A stretch of DNA of 64,000 nucleotides from Linanthus parryae (taxonomy: Eukaryota; Streptophyta; Magnoliopsida; Ericales; Polemoniaceae). A model generated the notes under the pieces. The model saw nothing but the letters and a program-made list of their open reading frames with translations. It ran no database searches and was not told the DNA's origin. Where the stretch lies: contig JALGPY010000005.1 of the NCBI GenBank assembly GCA_023055425.1, positions 6,287,501 to 6,351,500 on the forward strand, read 5' to 3'. Position 1 is the stretch's first letter, and each line of letters begins with the position of its first letter. Shown piece by piece: positions 24,401 to 36,783 of this stretch. A program made the position numbers and the translations under genes.

Positions 24401-25914
24401 GAAACAGCATCCCAGCACAGCACTTTCCCATCTCCACTGCAATAGATAAAAAGTTTAGAAGTTTTTTAGTGTTGGGAATTGACAATTTAGCCCCTGGATT
24501 TCACAAGAGATAAAGATCAAATACCTTGTGTGTTTGGGTGAAGACCGACCGCAGGACTGAGACGACATCGGTGCCATGGGTAAAATGGTCCAACCCGAGA
24601 ATGCCTTTCAGCTGCTGCAGGCACACCACGGTAGCTGCTCCCCCCATGAACCCGACGATGGTGGCATGAGATAGAAAATCCACAATAAACCCTAACCTGC
24701 AAAATCATACATATTCCAAAACTGTCACTCTCTCCTGCGGTATATTAGACCCTGCTTTGTATCACATGATAAAAAAAAACACGCACACAAACTCAAAAAA
24801 TTCATCAAAATTTTCTTTCTCTGAAGGGCGGTTTACTAGAGAAATAAAATTATAAAAGAAAACAGAGAACAAAAAACTAAAATACGAAACACGTTTAAAG
24901 ACACTGGTTTCAAACAAACCATGCCTTCCAAACATCCACTTATTTGACATGATTCACGCTGTCATGTTAAAAGTTTGAACAAATTACAATATATACCAAA
25001 TTTTATTGCAAAACACAGTACAAAATCAACACCGTCCACTTCATTTTTGGCCCTATTCGACCAACGTACGTTTTATCTATTTCTTGTCAACCATAGCACT
25101 TTATTTACTTTCTTAACACGTTTAGCGGAATTATTTCAGTTTTAGGAAGATTCTCGGTAAAAGTTTGCTGAAAAAAGCAAAAATATATGTGATATCGGTT
25201 TCTTTTGTGTAAGTTGAGACATTAACCTTAGAATCCCGAGAGAAGCTTCAAGCACGCCGGCAAAGAAGGTGGCCGTGAAAGCAAGATGGAGATAAAGAGA
25301 CGGGTTCTCCATAGGGTTCACTACTTTCCCCAACATAGAGCCAATGAGTAACGAAGCAACCGCCACAGTTCCAACCGCCAAATCCCTCGAACTTCCCATC
25401 ACCGCGTATATCAATGGCGGAACAAAACTCGAATCTACACAAGAACACAAACCCGTTAGAGAATATACTTCCCATGTTATAGACGACAGATATTTTTTTA
25501 AACTGTTATGACAGACAGACATACACATATAATTATAATGACTGTATTCGAACAGCTGACTGACTGACAGTACTTACAGAGTCCAAGAATGGGTGGCAAA
25601 TTAGCGAGCTTGGCGTAGCTGATCCCCTGAGGGATCGCGAGACTGGCAATGGTGATGCCGGCGATGAGGTCAGCCTTGAAAAACGAGAGACTGTAACGCG
25701 GGGCCCACTCGAGAATAGGGAAGAGGTACTGCAGTCCCAGCAAAAACTTCTTGGACTTGGGCTGGTTCTTGAATTGCCTAAGGGGATCATCCGGGAAGAA
25801 AGTCTCCTTGAGAGAATTAGCAAAGGACTTGAAGAAGGGCTGTGGCGGCGGGATGGCGACGCGGTGGGCCCGCTCAATGCCCGCCGGTGGGTACATGTAA
25901 TCGTTGTTACCCAT
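21457..25914 (-). CDS. SULTR3;1: Group 3 sulfate transporter (SULTR3;1-like), 12 exons, 649 aa
   Basis: CDS = complement(21457..21624, 21721..21797, 21894..21979, 22077..22267, 22351..22637, 22725..22851, 22965..23081, 23645..23758, 24371..24436, 24525..24696, 25227..25434, 25578..25914). All junctions are GT..AG and in phase, total 1950 nt. The protein starts MGNNDYMYPPAGIERAH, with FFPDDPLRQFKN, then the SulP membrane domain (LIAGITIASLAIPQGISYAK, the sulfate transporter signature; VGTVAVASLL; GFMGGAATVVCLQQLKG; ALAEGVAVGRSFAM; FSRSAVNFNAGCKTAISN). The C-terminal STAS domain holds IDAPIYFANASYLRER and AVGNIDTSGISMLEELKK. Length and motif order match Arabidopsis SULTR3;1, a proton/sulfate cotransporter of the group reported at the chloroplast envelope. 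No disabling change was seen. Assignment to 3;1 rather than 3;2 is by recall of motifs. Confidence 0.93.
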
Positions 25915-26038
25915 CACCGGAGACGAAACTGGTGGTTGTCTGGTTGTTCTTGTGGTGGAGAGAAAATTGGAATAATATGAAGGGAGGTTATGGAGTTGAG
26001 AGTAGTGAAAGTGAGAAGATAGGTTGGGGCTTGGGGGG

Positions 26039-26050
26039 TTTATATATACA
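26039..26050 (-). promoter_or_regulatory. Probable TATA box of the sulfate transporter gene
   Basis: Minus strand TGTATATATAAA lies about 125 bp upstream of the ATG, a normal plant spacing that allows a leader of roughly 90-100 nt. Confidence 0.6.
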
Positions 26051-26103
26051 GTGTTATGGGATGTCACGAGTTTAAGTCGGTTGTGACCTTGTGGGGTTTC
26101 ACA

Positions 26104-26275
26104 TTTTTTCTTTTCTGATTGGTTTTTGGAAATCCTAATTGAAGTAGACATAGAAATTACCAAACTGTCTTTTCTTTTTTGATTGGTTTTTGAAAAAACT
26201 AATTGAAGTAGAAAAAGGAATTACCAAAACTGTCCAGTAATCTTATCCGAACTGTCCAGTAATCTTATCCTATCT
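26104..26275. repeat. Local duplications in the transporter 5' region
   Basis: A ~65-bp block (TGATTGGTTTTTG..CTAATTGAAGTAGA..GAAATTACCAAA) occurs twice, starting about 26104 and 26169. It is followed by a 22-bp block containing TGTCCAGTAATCTTATCC repeated at about 26232 and 26254. Both lie just upstream of the TATA box. Confidence 0.75.
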
Positions 26276-26859
26276 TATATCTGATGTAATATGTAAAAGT
26301 AGAAAAGTCAAAAGATGAATTTTGACGTTGCCATTTGTCTTAAAGAAATCATTATAAATGCGGAGTTTATTATCTCGCATGTCTAATTTCCACATAAACA
26401 ATCAATGAGAAAGTGTCATATGACCACATATTGCTTTATCGTTATCCCTAAATTTAATGCCATTATTTATATTTGTAACAGTTGCAATTATTTTTTATTC
26501 AATGTTGTAGCGAGACTCAACTTCTGTTGAATGTTCATAAATGATTTAGGTATGGATACATGAATTTCATACATATGATTTTTATTCCTCAAAAAGTAGC
26601 ACATCTTTCATAAATAAATACTTAACTGCTGATAAATACAATAATATGTTATCTCATTTTCACCTTACACGAATATGAAATGTACAACTTTTTTTTTCGA
26701 GAAAATGTATAACTTCATATTCAAACAAAACATGTCCTTAAAAAAGAATGGTATAAAACAATATTTTTACACGTGTTGCATCAAACTATTAATCTTATCA
26801 ATGAAAAGTAATGTAATACAAGTAAAAAATTCTTTAGAAATAAGTTTACGTGTATCCAT
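26276..26859. other. AT-rich intergenic region
   Basis: Upstream flank of the sulfate transporter gene. No gene or clear element recognised. Confidence 0.5.
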
Positions 26860-27085
26860 ATTAACCGATGACATAGAAGCGTCACATGTTGTACCGATAC
26901 ATATTTTTAGCGTCGATTTATTGGGACATGAGTTTGCTGACTTATTAAATGACGATATAGCCTACGTGTGTCATCTGTTATATTGATATATACAAAATTT
27001 GATAGTCGGTTTTTTGCAACATGGGTTTGCGGATTTACATGAAATGATGATATAGAAACGTCATCTGTTGTTATATTGATTTCTG
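26860..27085. repeat. Degenerate short tandem repeat, about three copies
   Basis: Three related stretches occur about 90-100 bp apart: GATGACATAGAAGCGTCACA, ATGACGATATAGCCTACGTG and ATGATGATATAGAAACGTCA. Each is followed by a TTGTTATATTGAT-like tail. Confidence 0.5.
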
Positions 27086-27240
27086 TCACCAATCTTTTGT
27101 TATCGAATTAAGATAGTACTGCAAGGAAAAAACATTAGAGATACGAGTCAGTGTGAAGTTAACACTCATTCAGATCACATGAATTGGCCAACACAAGAAA
27201 ATGCAACACACATTTGGTCTCAGACATTGGATATAGATAA

Positions 27241-27441
27241 TACCGCTCTCTTCTTCCCATTTGACTTTGAGGGTTCAATTGACCGACTAATTTAGCTAAC
27301 GATATGATATGAAAATGTGTTAAATTCTTTCACAATATTACATATCTTTCTTACCACTACAATATTATGAAAAAAAAAATATTTTTTTGTATCATATCTT
27401 AACTAAATTAGTCGGTCAAATGGGGAGAAATAGAGGTAGTA
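27241..27441. mobile_element. Stowaway-like MITE, copy b (diverged)
   Basis: Flanking TA. The ends TACCGCTCTCTTCTTCCC and (mirrored) TACTACCTCTATTTCTCCCC match, with internal mirror GACCGACTAATTTAG / CTAAATTAGTCGGTC. Length about 201 bp. Confidence 0.65.
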
Positions 27442-27868
27442 AGGATTTGGCAATTAAATGCTTGAGTTGATGCTATTTCAATTTGGACACTTTAACTATA
27501 AAAGGAATACACATAAGTTTTTTAAGGGAAGGAATACAGATAAGTTTTATTTGTCTTTTTAAAATATTTTTTTTTAATCATGATACAACCCTAAATATGG
27601 AACAACCCTGAAAAATAGGACAAAGTTAAAGATAGCACGGTAGCTATACTTGGCGAGATGCAGAACATCTATTTTGCATTAACCATACTTGTTATATGAG
27701 TGCAATTTTTACACAGTTTCTTAAAACGTCAGATAAAAAAACAATTCGTAATACCTGTTGGAGATACTCTAATGACATGGTATCAAGCATCACATTTATG
27801 TTTTTTCTTTAAAGAAGAATAAAGCCTCAACTTGTTTAGATAACTTTGGTAAACGAACGGAACTGGAT
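27442..27868. other. Non-coding spacer
   Basis: AT-rich; nothing recognised. Confidence 0.5.
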
Positions 27869-28127
27869 TACCACTCTGTCCCTACAATTTCTCTCTAATT
27901 TTGACTTTTATCACTATTCGTTTGATCAATTTGACACAATAATTTAGATAGCAAAATGATACATTTTTTGAAAATCTTTTCATGTTGTTGTAGAATAAAA
28001 GTTACTCTACAGCATTATGAAAAAATTATCAAAAAATGTATTTTTTTCTATTCAAATCACCTGTTAAAGTGATCCAAAAACGAGCAAAAAAATCTAACAT
28101 GAGAGAAAGAATTGGGCCGGATTGGTA
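27869..28127. mobile_element. Stowaway-like MITE, copy c
   Basis: Flanked by TA. The interior carries the family signature (TTTGACACAATAATTTAGATAGCAAAATGATA.. mirrored after the CTCTACAGCATTATGAAAAA block). The ends are diverged. Confidence 0.7.
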
Positions 28128-29559
28128 ATATTGAAGTTACGACCTACACCACTCACTCCCTCGCTCATCCTCTCTTTCCAAGAAATTGCAAAGTTCCGGA
28201 AGTTGCATATTCAGGTGTTCCTACCAAAATTCAACCGTAACTTGTGTGGGATGGACACTTAAGTGCCAGCATGGCAGAGCATATGATGCACGTGGCAGAT
28301 TCCTACTCGGTCGACATGGACTTGACTTTGTACTATTGACACGCGCTGTCCACATAGTGGCTCAAATGATTTTCTTACTTTCATTTATTTATTATTATTA
28401 TTTTAGTAGATTCTTGATACACACTATTTATTATTTTATCATGAAAAATCTTGCCTACCCAATACCCAAAATATATAGGTCCAACATGTGTTCTACTTTT
28501 CGTGTTTTCTTTTCATAATTTGATGAGAAGCATTTTTTTAATGGGGATAGTTGTGTAGGTTGGTATCTAAAACTAAAATGTGCCAACCTTTCAGAGTTAG
28601 TTCGATTACTTGCCTATACACCCACAGAAAGAAAATGAGTTTAAAATGGAATAGATGTGTGAGTTAGTTCTGATTCTTTGATGCAACTTTATACACTCTC
28701 ACCATACAAGTTCTAAGATTTTATACACTCTCAAACATTGACAATCTAGAATGCAAGATACTTGATTTCGCGATATTTTTTTATCATAATGTTTCATTTA
28801 AGATTCGCTTAGTATATATGGAGTCAATTGTTTCTGATACTTACACAATAATCCCTTGCGGTGACCCGTTTATCCTAACATAAAAATTTGGCCCATTAAT
28901 GAGATTGGAGAGTGGAGAGATGCTACAAATTATTACTTTGATGCGAGAACAAATGTGCCGATACAACAAAATAATTGTGCAAGTCATTCGACAAGAGGAG
29001 AAAAGGACAATGTTGTACCTTGAAATGACACGATCTTATACTTCTAACTACGTCAACGGGCCCGATGGTGAACTTATGTGTAAAAATAGTCAGTAATTTC
29101 AGTCAATTTCATCTAAAGAGCTTACAAACAAAGTACTTCTTCGCTTCTAGTAATTGGATGATTTCACATTCATCAAATTTTGTGTCAACTAAAATTTTAT
29201 AACGAGTAACTGTTGTTCAATATATCAGGTTTTTCAAGTCAAACAGGCCATGACTTTTACATATCTTTTTCCGGGTCAAATGAATTTCTCGGGAAGCCAT
29301 CTTTTGCGAGTGGTCAATTTTGTAACGCTATACCCAAATGCATCTTTGGCGTGACAGAAAAGTGGAGGCTGCTGTTACTTTCTAACGGCCATGATCGATA
29401 TATCATCTACCAACCACAATCGTAAAAGAGAAAAAGTGATAGAGCACTAACAGTGGAATACTTCATGTGGTCTCACTCAGTCACCAAATATGATTGACGA
29501 CCACAATGATTGCGACGCGTGTCAACTTCCTTTCATCACTCCGTTACATGTTTCATGGG
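28128..29559. other. Non-coding region
   Basis: No family-like reading frame or structured RNA was recognised. Short open frames here (for example 28186-28518 and 29213-29425) show no domain signature or splice support. Confidence 0.5.
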
Positions 29560-29695
29560 CCTGATCCTCTACAACTGACCTACCACAAATATTGTGATCC
29601 TGCAGTGTGGGTGGATGGATGGTCTCTGCTTCGGGTTGTGATTCTCTATCACTGACCTACCACAAATATGGTGATCCTACAGTGGATGGTCTCCA
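29560..29695. repeat. Imperfect ~75-bp tandem duplication
   Basis: CTGACCTACCACAAATATTG..GATCCTGCAGTG..GGATGGTCTC is followed by CTGACCTACCACAAATATGG..GATCCTACAGTGGATGGTCTC. Confidence 0.7.
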
Positions 29696-29940
29696 GGATC
29701 TCATCGAGATGCGGTGTATTATTGATTGTAGTTTGATATAACCTTGATACAAAACACCAGGAAAGCGAAATTGGTAACAAATTGCATTCTGTCTGAGAAG
29801 CATCTTCTTTTGAGTGTATATGATCTGCGTAATAACATATTACACTTATACAAAACCGTTTTGTATCACACATAAGGGTTTGACATCTCCTGATGACATA
29901 AGGGTTTGAAAGAATTACTAAAACCGTTTGGTTTAGCCAT

Positions 29941-29966
29941 AATTCGTCAGGATCTCCTGACGAATT
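29941..29966. repeat. Perfect 12-bp-arm palindrome
   Basis: AATTCGTCAGGA, then a TC spacer, then TCCTGACGAATT. It is a short perfect hairpin in otherwise unassigned AT-rich DNA. Confidence 0.85.
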
Positions 29967-30083
29967 ACTAAAACCTTCTATTAAAATGTAGATAACATGA
30001 TTTCAAAAGAGGTCGCGTAGCCCAATGGCCACACGATAAGCGCTCGTGACCTTAAGACCAGGTCACATATAGCCAACGTGCAA

Positions 30084-30623
30084 TAGAGCTGTCAAACCTT
30101 TTAGCTGTAACTGTAACCGAGCCTGTTGATCGTGAACAACCGGTTTTGGTTCAATTCAATCCCGATTAGGCACTCAGCGGGTTACTATTACGGCCCGATT
30201 AAAATTACAAACATCCCTTAACCGGCCTGGACCACGGGACCAGACCTCTTAAACCGGACCGGTTCGATTTATACCGGTCTTGAACCAGTAATTTTTTTAT
30301 AATGACAATTATATTTATTTATATATGTGTGCGCGCGCGCGCGCGTACGTATATATACATTAAATAGTTGTTGTTTTACTGCTTGTGGAGTTAATCGAAG
30401 CGATTAACCACAGTTAAGTGGTCTGCTCACGGTTAATGGTGGTTCGGGCCAGTTACGGTTTCTTGTCGGTTTGGGCCGGTTACGTGATCAACCGAAACCT
30501 GAAACCCTCACGGACAACTATGCACTAGGTCCTGGGCCGGTTTAGGACCGTGAGGTCCCGGTTTGGTTATTCCCTCAGCCGGATTTTGGTTGACCGGTTG
30601 ACCGGCCCACTTGGACAACTCTA
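30084..30623. mobile_element. Candidate hAT-type MITE (TAGAGCTGTC ends)
   Basis: The left end TAGAGCTGTCAAACC is mirrored by the right end (reverse complement TAGAGTTGTCCAAGTGGGCC). The interior is rich in ACCGG/CCGGT repeats and contains a GC/TA dinucleotide run (30325-30355). Target duplication not clear. Confidence 0.5.
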
Positions 30624-31820
30624 CTCCTGCTTAGGCCATTACTAGTAAGACAACTTCAAAATTCAGGAGTGCAGTAACCACCAACAACCTGAAAGACATT
30701 GAATTGCACAAACACAAACACAAACATGATCCTCCTTGATAGGAAATAGTTTTCTTGTTGGTTGATCAGACCAAGAACATCCCGTGATCATCAGAGCCAC
30801 TTGATGATCGCAATGATTGAAACATCAGCGACACATAACACGAGATGAGCATAAAAAGAATCAGGTTGATTCGAAACTATCGACTAGTCTGAGAACAAAA
30901 CAAATCCAAAATTTGGAATATTGTTCAGAGTTTCTTGCCTTTACAACAAGGAATTAGTAGTATTTATAATTAATGATATCCGTAGTTGTGTTTAAGAAGA
31001 AGACCCCCTTGCTAATGCTATCTATTACACCAAACACATGTATGCTGATAGATCAATCATTGATAAAATATTCTGGTCTTGGTTGTCGATTGTCGGAGGA
31101 AAACGTCAATTCCCCAATTGGGTAACATTGTTGGTTGATTTCAAGGTCTTCTTATAATTCAAAATACGTCGCTACAACCTGTGGCGAACACATGATTCCT
31201 ATCAAGTCAGGGCCAAGTACGGATTATCAATGACTAATGTAAATATTTTAAACTTTGACAGAGCCAATATGTAGTATCTTTATACAAAGAAAATCCAACT
31301 CATTCCATAACAGATGTGGAGAAGACAACCTCAACAGATGTGGAGAAGATGGGTTTCAATCATGAAAACTTCACAGATTGCTGAGCTTAAACCTCGAATC
31401 AACACACATGGCGGTCGAGCTAGAGCCTTTAGGGAATTGAGTTCGACCAATTTTCAGGACACTGCGTGTTGTCCCGCGATTGGTAGATCCTGGGGTTTTA
31501 CTTGTCGTTGAAGTTTCACAAAAGTTGCGCAAAAATAGCGGTGAAGAGTGGCTAAATTTCAGTTGGGTAGTTGACTTCAATTATGATAGCAATGGATAAG
31601 AGTATTTTGATCGCATTTTAACACATGACATCCTAAGCTTGACTAATTAAAAGACAAAATGATCACTATCTTCCACTACGTTTGCAAAAACAGCTTCTTT
31701 TTTCTGCATTATTGTTTTGACTCCCCATGGAAATAGTTTAACAGCATTTAGAAGACACCATAAGTGAATGGCAAGAAAGAATCATTCCATGAGATCTTGT
31801 GGCCACAGAAGATGTACCAA
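30624..31820. other. Non-coding region
   Basis: No recognisable gene. A small direct repeat of CAACCTCAACAGATGTGGAG type occurs near 31310-31345. Confidence 0.45.
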
Positions 31821-32250
31821 GTTTGACCTAGAATCTACTATGATTTCTAAACCTAGCATTCCTCAAAAAATATTCCCACATATCCGAATTCCGAATCAGC
31901 TTGCGCTCACCTCGACTGAATGCAGGAGTACATAGATATCATAGTTTGACCTAGAATCTACTATGATTTCTAAACCTAGCTTTCCTCAAAAAATATCCCC
32001 ACCCTCATATCCGAACCAGCTTGCGCTCAACTTGACTGAATGGAAGAGTACATATATATCATAGTTTGACTTAGAATCTACTCGATTTCTAAACCTAGCA
32101 TGTGAAAATCTCCGTGACTAACGAGTAATAATGTTTTCGGGGAACGAACTTCAAATCGAAGGGAAGCAAAGAGCATGTGAAAGTCTCAGTGACTTGAAAG
32201 ATAACTGACGTTTGCGGGATACGAACTAGAGAACAGAAGGGAAGCAAAAC
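31821..32250. repeat. ~120-bp tandem repeat (2.4 copies) followed by a second local duplication
   Basis: GTTTGACCTAGAATCTACTA begins at 31821, 31944 and (variant) 32064, a period of 120-123 bp. The third copy breaks off into a second repeat in which AGCATGTGAAAATCTCCGTG (32097) recurs as AGCATGTGAAAGTCTCAGTG (about 32171), each with a GAAGGGAAGCAAA tail. Confidence 0.8.
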
Positions 32251-32658
32251 CTTAGGACCCACCAGTCTTCACCACAACGTCGACCATTTGAGGTTAAAGT
32301 ATTCTTATCTTGGGTTCTAGGACTCTTCTTTTATGGACACTTGCACTGTTTAACATGACCCATTGGGGGTTCTATTATTGAGTTACAACAGTGAAAATAT
32401 GACCCCTCCAATACAAAACTGAGGTGGGGAACACTGTTCAACTCCATTAGCGAGATTTTATGATTATTGAGTTCTAAACACACAATGGAAGATGATGTAT
32501 GCAGGAGAGAGCGCGAGGTAGCAGCATCGCATGTTGTTCCATGTGAAAGATGCTCAAATATGGATTTATCAACTTTTTATCAATTGATTATAGTATCTAT
32601 TGTGTAATGTACTTGGCTTTCTATACAACTTTTGAGTTTAAGAAGAGACGTTATAGTG
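32251..32658. other. Non-coding region
   Basis: Nothing recognised. Confidence 0.45.
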
Positions 32659-32882
32659 AAGACACTTTCACCCCTTCAGTGAATATGTGCGTTAGTCTAG
32701 GGTGGAGATCTGTCACTAATAGTAGTTTGTGACAAATTTGCTCTCTTAGAGCACGCGATGATACAATCAGAGGTGTAAATATCCATAAGTTTGGCACACT
32801 GAAGGGGTGAAAGTGTCCTTTCGCAAACAACAAGGGTGAAAATGTTATTGTGTCAAAACCGAGGGGGTGAAAGTGTCTTTTA
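32659..32882. mobile_element. Candidate short inverted-repeat element
   Basis: AGACACTTTCACCCCTTCAG on the left is mirrored by GGGGGTGAAAGTGTCT on the right; a second internal copy of the motif (CTGAAGGGGTGAAAGTGTC) lies at about 32800. About 224 bp, no TSD established. Confidence 0.4.
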
Positions 32883-34798
32883 CCCAGAGATTAATGGATA
32901 AGTAAAGAAGTTGAAATTATTGATAACTATTGTGTTTGTACCTGGCTTAAAGAGGGTGAGAAAGGTCTACAAGAAGATGCATTCATTGGTATGGAGCCAG
33001 CAAACTAAAGGGCCATGAAGGAGACCCCTCCCCAGCTAAGTGGAATGAGTGACAAACACACACAGTGATGGGCAAGAGATCAAGAGTCACACAGGTTTTG
33101 GAATCATTGAAACCTCCTTTTTCCCAGGTGGATGTATGTGCAGGTTGCTATTTCCACCCAATTCAATGGACTCTATGGTTTGATCCCAGAAAAGGTACTG
33201 TATGTGGTACTCGGAAATTCGCAACAAAACTTGATATATTGATAGCCACACGAGTTTTTCTTTTCGGAAACTAACAGAAGATAGTAAATAGGTAATCAAA
33301 AGAAAGTAGCAGTCAGTGGCGGAGCTAGGATCAGTTGGTGCAAAATTCAATTTTAGGGACATTAGTGCAAGAGTTCGGAACCAGCTGGGACATTCGTGTA
33401 GTTAATAAAATGATGTCATTATCAAAATTTTCAAAATTCGGGATATAAGTGGAGTTTTTGAAAGCTAGGAGGGCAAGTGCCACCCCGCACCTGCCCTGGA
33501 CCATCAGGTAGGGGGGTCCAACGGCTAACTGCATTGTGCCATACCCCAGTGGTGCTTGCCTTGGCCGGATGGTGAGGAAGTCTGGTGGCTTAAACGGGTG
33601 AGAGAGGCTCACACGAGCATTATACGGCGGAAAGACCGTGGTTGTTGGAGCATGCAAGGGCGGATGTAGGTAGAGTTAAGCGGGGGCTATAGTACCCACT
33701 CAACTTTCAAAGTTTGAAATTTTACCGTTCTTTTTTTAAGTTATTTCAATTTAGGCGCCATATAAATTGCACTATAGCCCCGACGCAATGTTACAAAAAT
33801 TAAAATTTACATTTATGTTATTATTCTTTTCATAATTTAGCCCCCACTGACGTGAATTCCTAGAGCGTGGACCTAGATCAGGGCCATGTGGAACATTGAT
33901 AACCATTTCCCCAATTCTTTGGGGCATGACTGCCTCCTTGATCATAGGAAATCATGGGATTTAGAAGTCCAATGCCACACGGCTTTTGCCTATGTAATTG
34001 TTGGATTCACCCACACATTTATCATAGAAATACAAGCATGATAAGTTGCTAAAAACTCTGACTGAGTCGCTAAACATGCGAAAACATAGTCATTCTGCTC
34101 GGAGTTGCGAAAAGAAGAAAAGAAATAAGCGACGGTGTTTAATTGGGGGCACCAACCACTTTCTTTTGGTTTTCAGCTATTTCTTGATGCCATTTGGAAG
34201 TTATCTCTAGCAGTCTAACCCTCCAATGTGGAATTTTCCATTATACATTTGGATTTCGACTCATAAAATGAAAGCACTTTTTTCAGAAACAGGATTCAAC
34301 ATGCCGTGTTTGGTTGTTTTATTGTAACCAACAAGGTTTGGTGGAGATTACTAAGAATCTAGAAAAGGGAACAACAACTTTGTCCAACAACCACTTCTTG
34401 TTCTTGTGTTCTTGGCATGGAACTAGCTGCTGCTACAGAAGCAATGGGCTTCATCCTTCTGTCCCTATACATGCCTCAGTCACTTACCCATCTTTGTGTG
34501 TGTTGTCAACTACACCTTTTCTATGTGGTTCACACAAACCATTAAAACAGTGGTCCAAAACATGTATGTGCATATTCAAAGTGGATTACTCATTCTTACA
34601 CTTTGTGACCCATGCCTGACTTTAGCTACACCACAAAGACATCTCCTACAGGTACCTTAGCATATGAATCATCACTCTCAAAAACACACATAGGTCCAAA
34701 GGTTTATTCGAAAGAGCCAAAACAAATGGTTCCACTGCTTTCAGCACATTCCTGTCTCTAGAATCTCCTTACACCAATTTGCCGCGCTTAGGCACTGA
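32883..34798. other. Non-coding region with faint transposon relics
   Basis: Sequences near 33313 (CAGTGGCGGAGCTAGGATCA) and 33655-33870 (GGGCGGATGTAGG.. to ..AGCCCCCACTGACGTG) resemble the ends of the hAT-type MITE family seen at 19.5 kb, but no complete pair of ends was found. No gene recognised. Confidence 0.4.
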
Positions 34799-35206
34799 GA
34801 CTCCGTCAGATTGGTGGTAAAATATTTTGCCTTGTTTTGGTGTTTGGTTTCCATTTAGTTAGTGGTAAAATATTTTCCTGTGAAATGTTTTCACTCAAAT
34901 GACGTAAATTGATTTACACGTTTAAAATCCGTAAACTATTTTTCGGAGAGTGAAGGAGCATGACAAGTTACAACAACTCATACTAACACATCCACCACCA
35001 AGAACCACTACTACCACCCACCTCCACCGCGATCCATCACTGCTACTGCCGTCCGTCATCCCCCCCCCCCCCCCCCCTCCCACTGTTTTAACAAGTGTCA
35101 ACCAAACACGAGAAAATGATTGCAGAGAAAACTTGTTTACAAAAAAATATTTTACGCGTAGAATATTTTCCTCTGTAGAACATCTTACTGCCAACCAAAC
35201 AGAGCC
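34799..35206. mobile_element. MITE with GGCTCTGTTTGG-type ends, second copy
   Basis: It has the same ends and subterminal blocks as 18075-18420 (GGAGAGTGAAGGAGCA, ACAACAACTCATACTAACAC, TATTTTACGCGTA, CCAACCAAACAGAGCC). The interior is expanded by a CCA/ACC-rich stretch and a C-run at 35060-35077. Confidence 0.7.
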
Positions 35207-36289
35207 GGAATGTCCTCCCTCGCACACAACTCCTATAGAGTGTGAGGAAGAAATTTTAAGCCAAATGACTTGAATCAACATATTTAAGACGTATTCTGTT
35301 TGGAGATTTGTGTTTACCGGACAAGAACAAAGTTCATCCACTTCTACAGTGGAATTCTGCTAAAAAAATGTTTGTGTCTGATTGCGTGAGTGAGATCTAG
35401 TGACATAAAGGAACCGAATATCTAAAGGGACACGGGATGATAAAGGAAAAAAAAAAAAAAAAAGAAGAAGGCAAATTTAGTAAAGTTGATAGGAATATCA
35501 GGGGAGGAGGATTGGCTTGTTCATATAATTGAGAGGGAGATGTGGGGTTGTCCATAGATTTTTGGATCTGAATTGTCTCCTTTGTTCGATAGCTTTTATG
35601 TAACGAAGGAATGTTACCTTTGCACATGGTGTCCATGCCATCAGGCCCATTAGGAGTATTCGAAAGAAGATGAAGACACAGGGATATGCTTATATTCACT
35701 TACAGATACTGTTTCAAATACGTAAACATATGTATGTGTGTGTGCGCGCGCGTGCGCGTATATATAATGATTTATAATTTCTTTTTCAAGAGGCATGTGA
35801 TGTGGAATTCTCATGAAGGATGGGAACATCCACCTCTCTGAACTGCTTTTTGTAATGTTGACCACACATACAAACATTCATGATTGCAGGGAACTTGCAA
35901 AATGGATTGGTTTTTACACCATTTTTACAAAGTCAAACTTCAGGACATGGGGGTGGAAGGTTGTGAAATGTCAATTTGGAGATTGAAGAAGATAAGGTCA
36001 AACTCTGCACCATGCTATCAACCATTGGTCTACTAGGTAAGGAAATACTTCAGGGCATGGCAGTATTAGATTATTTCAAGATCACATAGACTAACGCTTT
36101 ATGTGAATCTGCAAAGAGGATTTTGGAGATTTTTCCTTTCTTTTTTTTAGTTTTTTCTTCTCCTTAAGAAGGTTTGTTTATACATATATCCTAGTGAATA
36201 ACTGTGCCCAAAGGGAGCTACCTTACCAAAAAGACAGCCTAAAAATATCATGACAGATAGGAAAGCGTTCTGAAATACACGTCCTTAAG
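35207..36289. other. Non-coding region
   Basis: Contains a TG/GC/TA dinucleotide run at about 35730-35765. No gene recognised. Confidence 0.45.
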
Positions 36290-36490
36290 GCTTAACCATA
36301 GGCGGATCCACATTGGGAGTTGGACAAAGTTTCAAAATTTTATTTTACCCTTATTTTTTTGGATTTTCTATTTTAGCCACCACAAAAATTAATTTAGCCC
36401 CCACTCCACTTTACAAAATTCATAACTTACCTCACTTCATTTTCTTCCATTAACACCCCCCCCCCCCCCCATAACTAATTCCAGGATCCA
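36290..36490. mobile_element. Candidate degenerate hAT-type MITE
   Basis: GGCGGATCCACATTGGG on the left and CCAGGATCCATCG on the right are weakly inverted, with a C14 run and AGCCCCCACT interior like the family at 19.5 kb. No TSD established. Confidence 0.35.
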
Positions 36491-36783
36491 TCGACCTTAA
36501 CCAAAGACAGTTCATACTTGTATGACAACGGTGTCAGAGAACTATCGTCCCTGGGGATGGTTGGAGAAATTTGCATGTTTTACCTACCTAAGATACAAAG
36601 TTGTAACAACTAAAGGTCGGAAACATTTAAGAAAAGTACTTCTTAAATACTTAAAAAGTAAAATCAGGTGCCATGGATCTATAAGCATGGCCAACAAAGA
36701 CTAACTAACAACATTATAAGGCATAAAAGGGAAGGTAAGAAGAACATGTTCAGGAAGCAAAGGGCTATTCTGATCCATGCCTG

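Noticed and set aside
25533..25980. Several open frames on both strands over the first sulfate transporter exon
   Set aside because: They overlap the verified first exon in other frames and vanish at its splice site.
30300..30360. GC dinucleotide run considered as Z-DNA or a CpG island promoter
   Set aside because: A short microsatellite inside a candidate MITE, with no gene nearby.
34950..35273. 107-codon plus-strand frame rich in Pro and Thr
   Set aside because: It lies within a MITE and is produced by its CCA/ACC and poly-C stretch.
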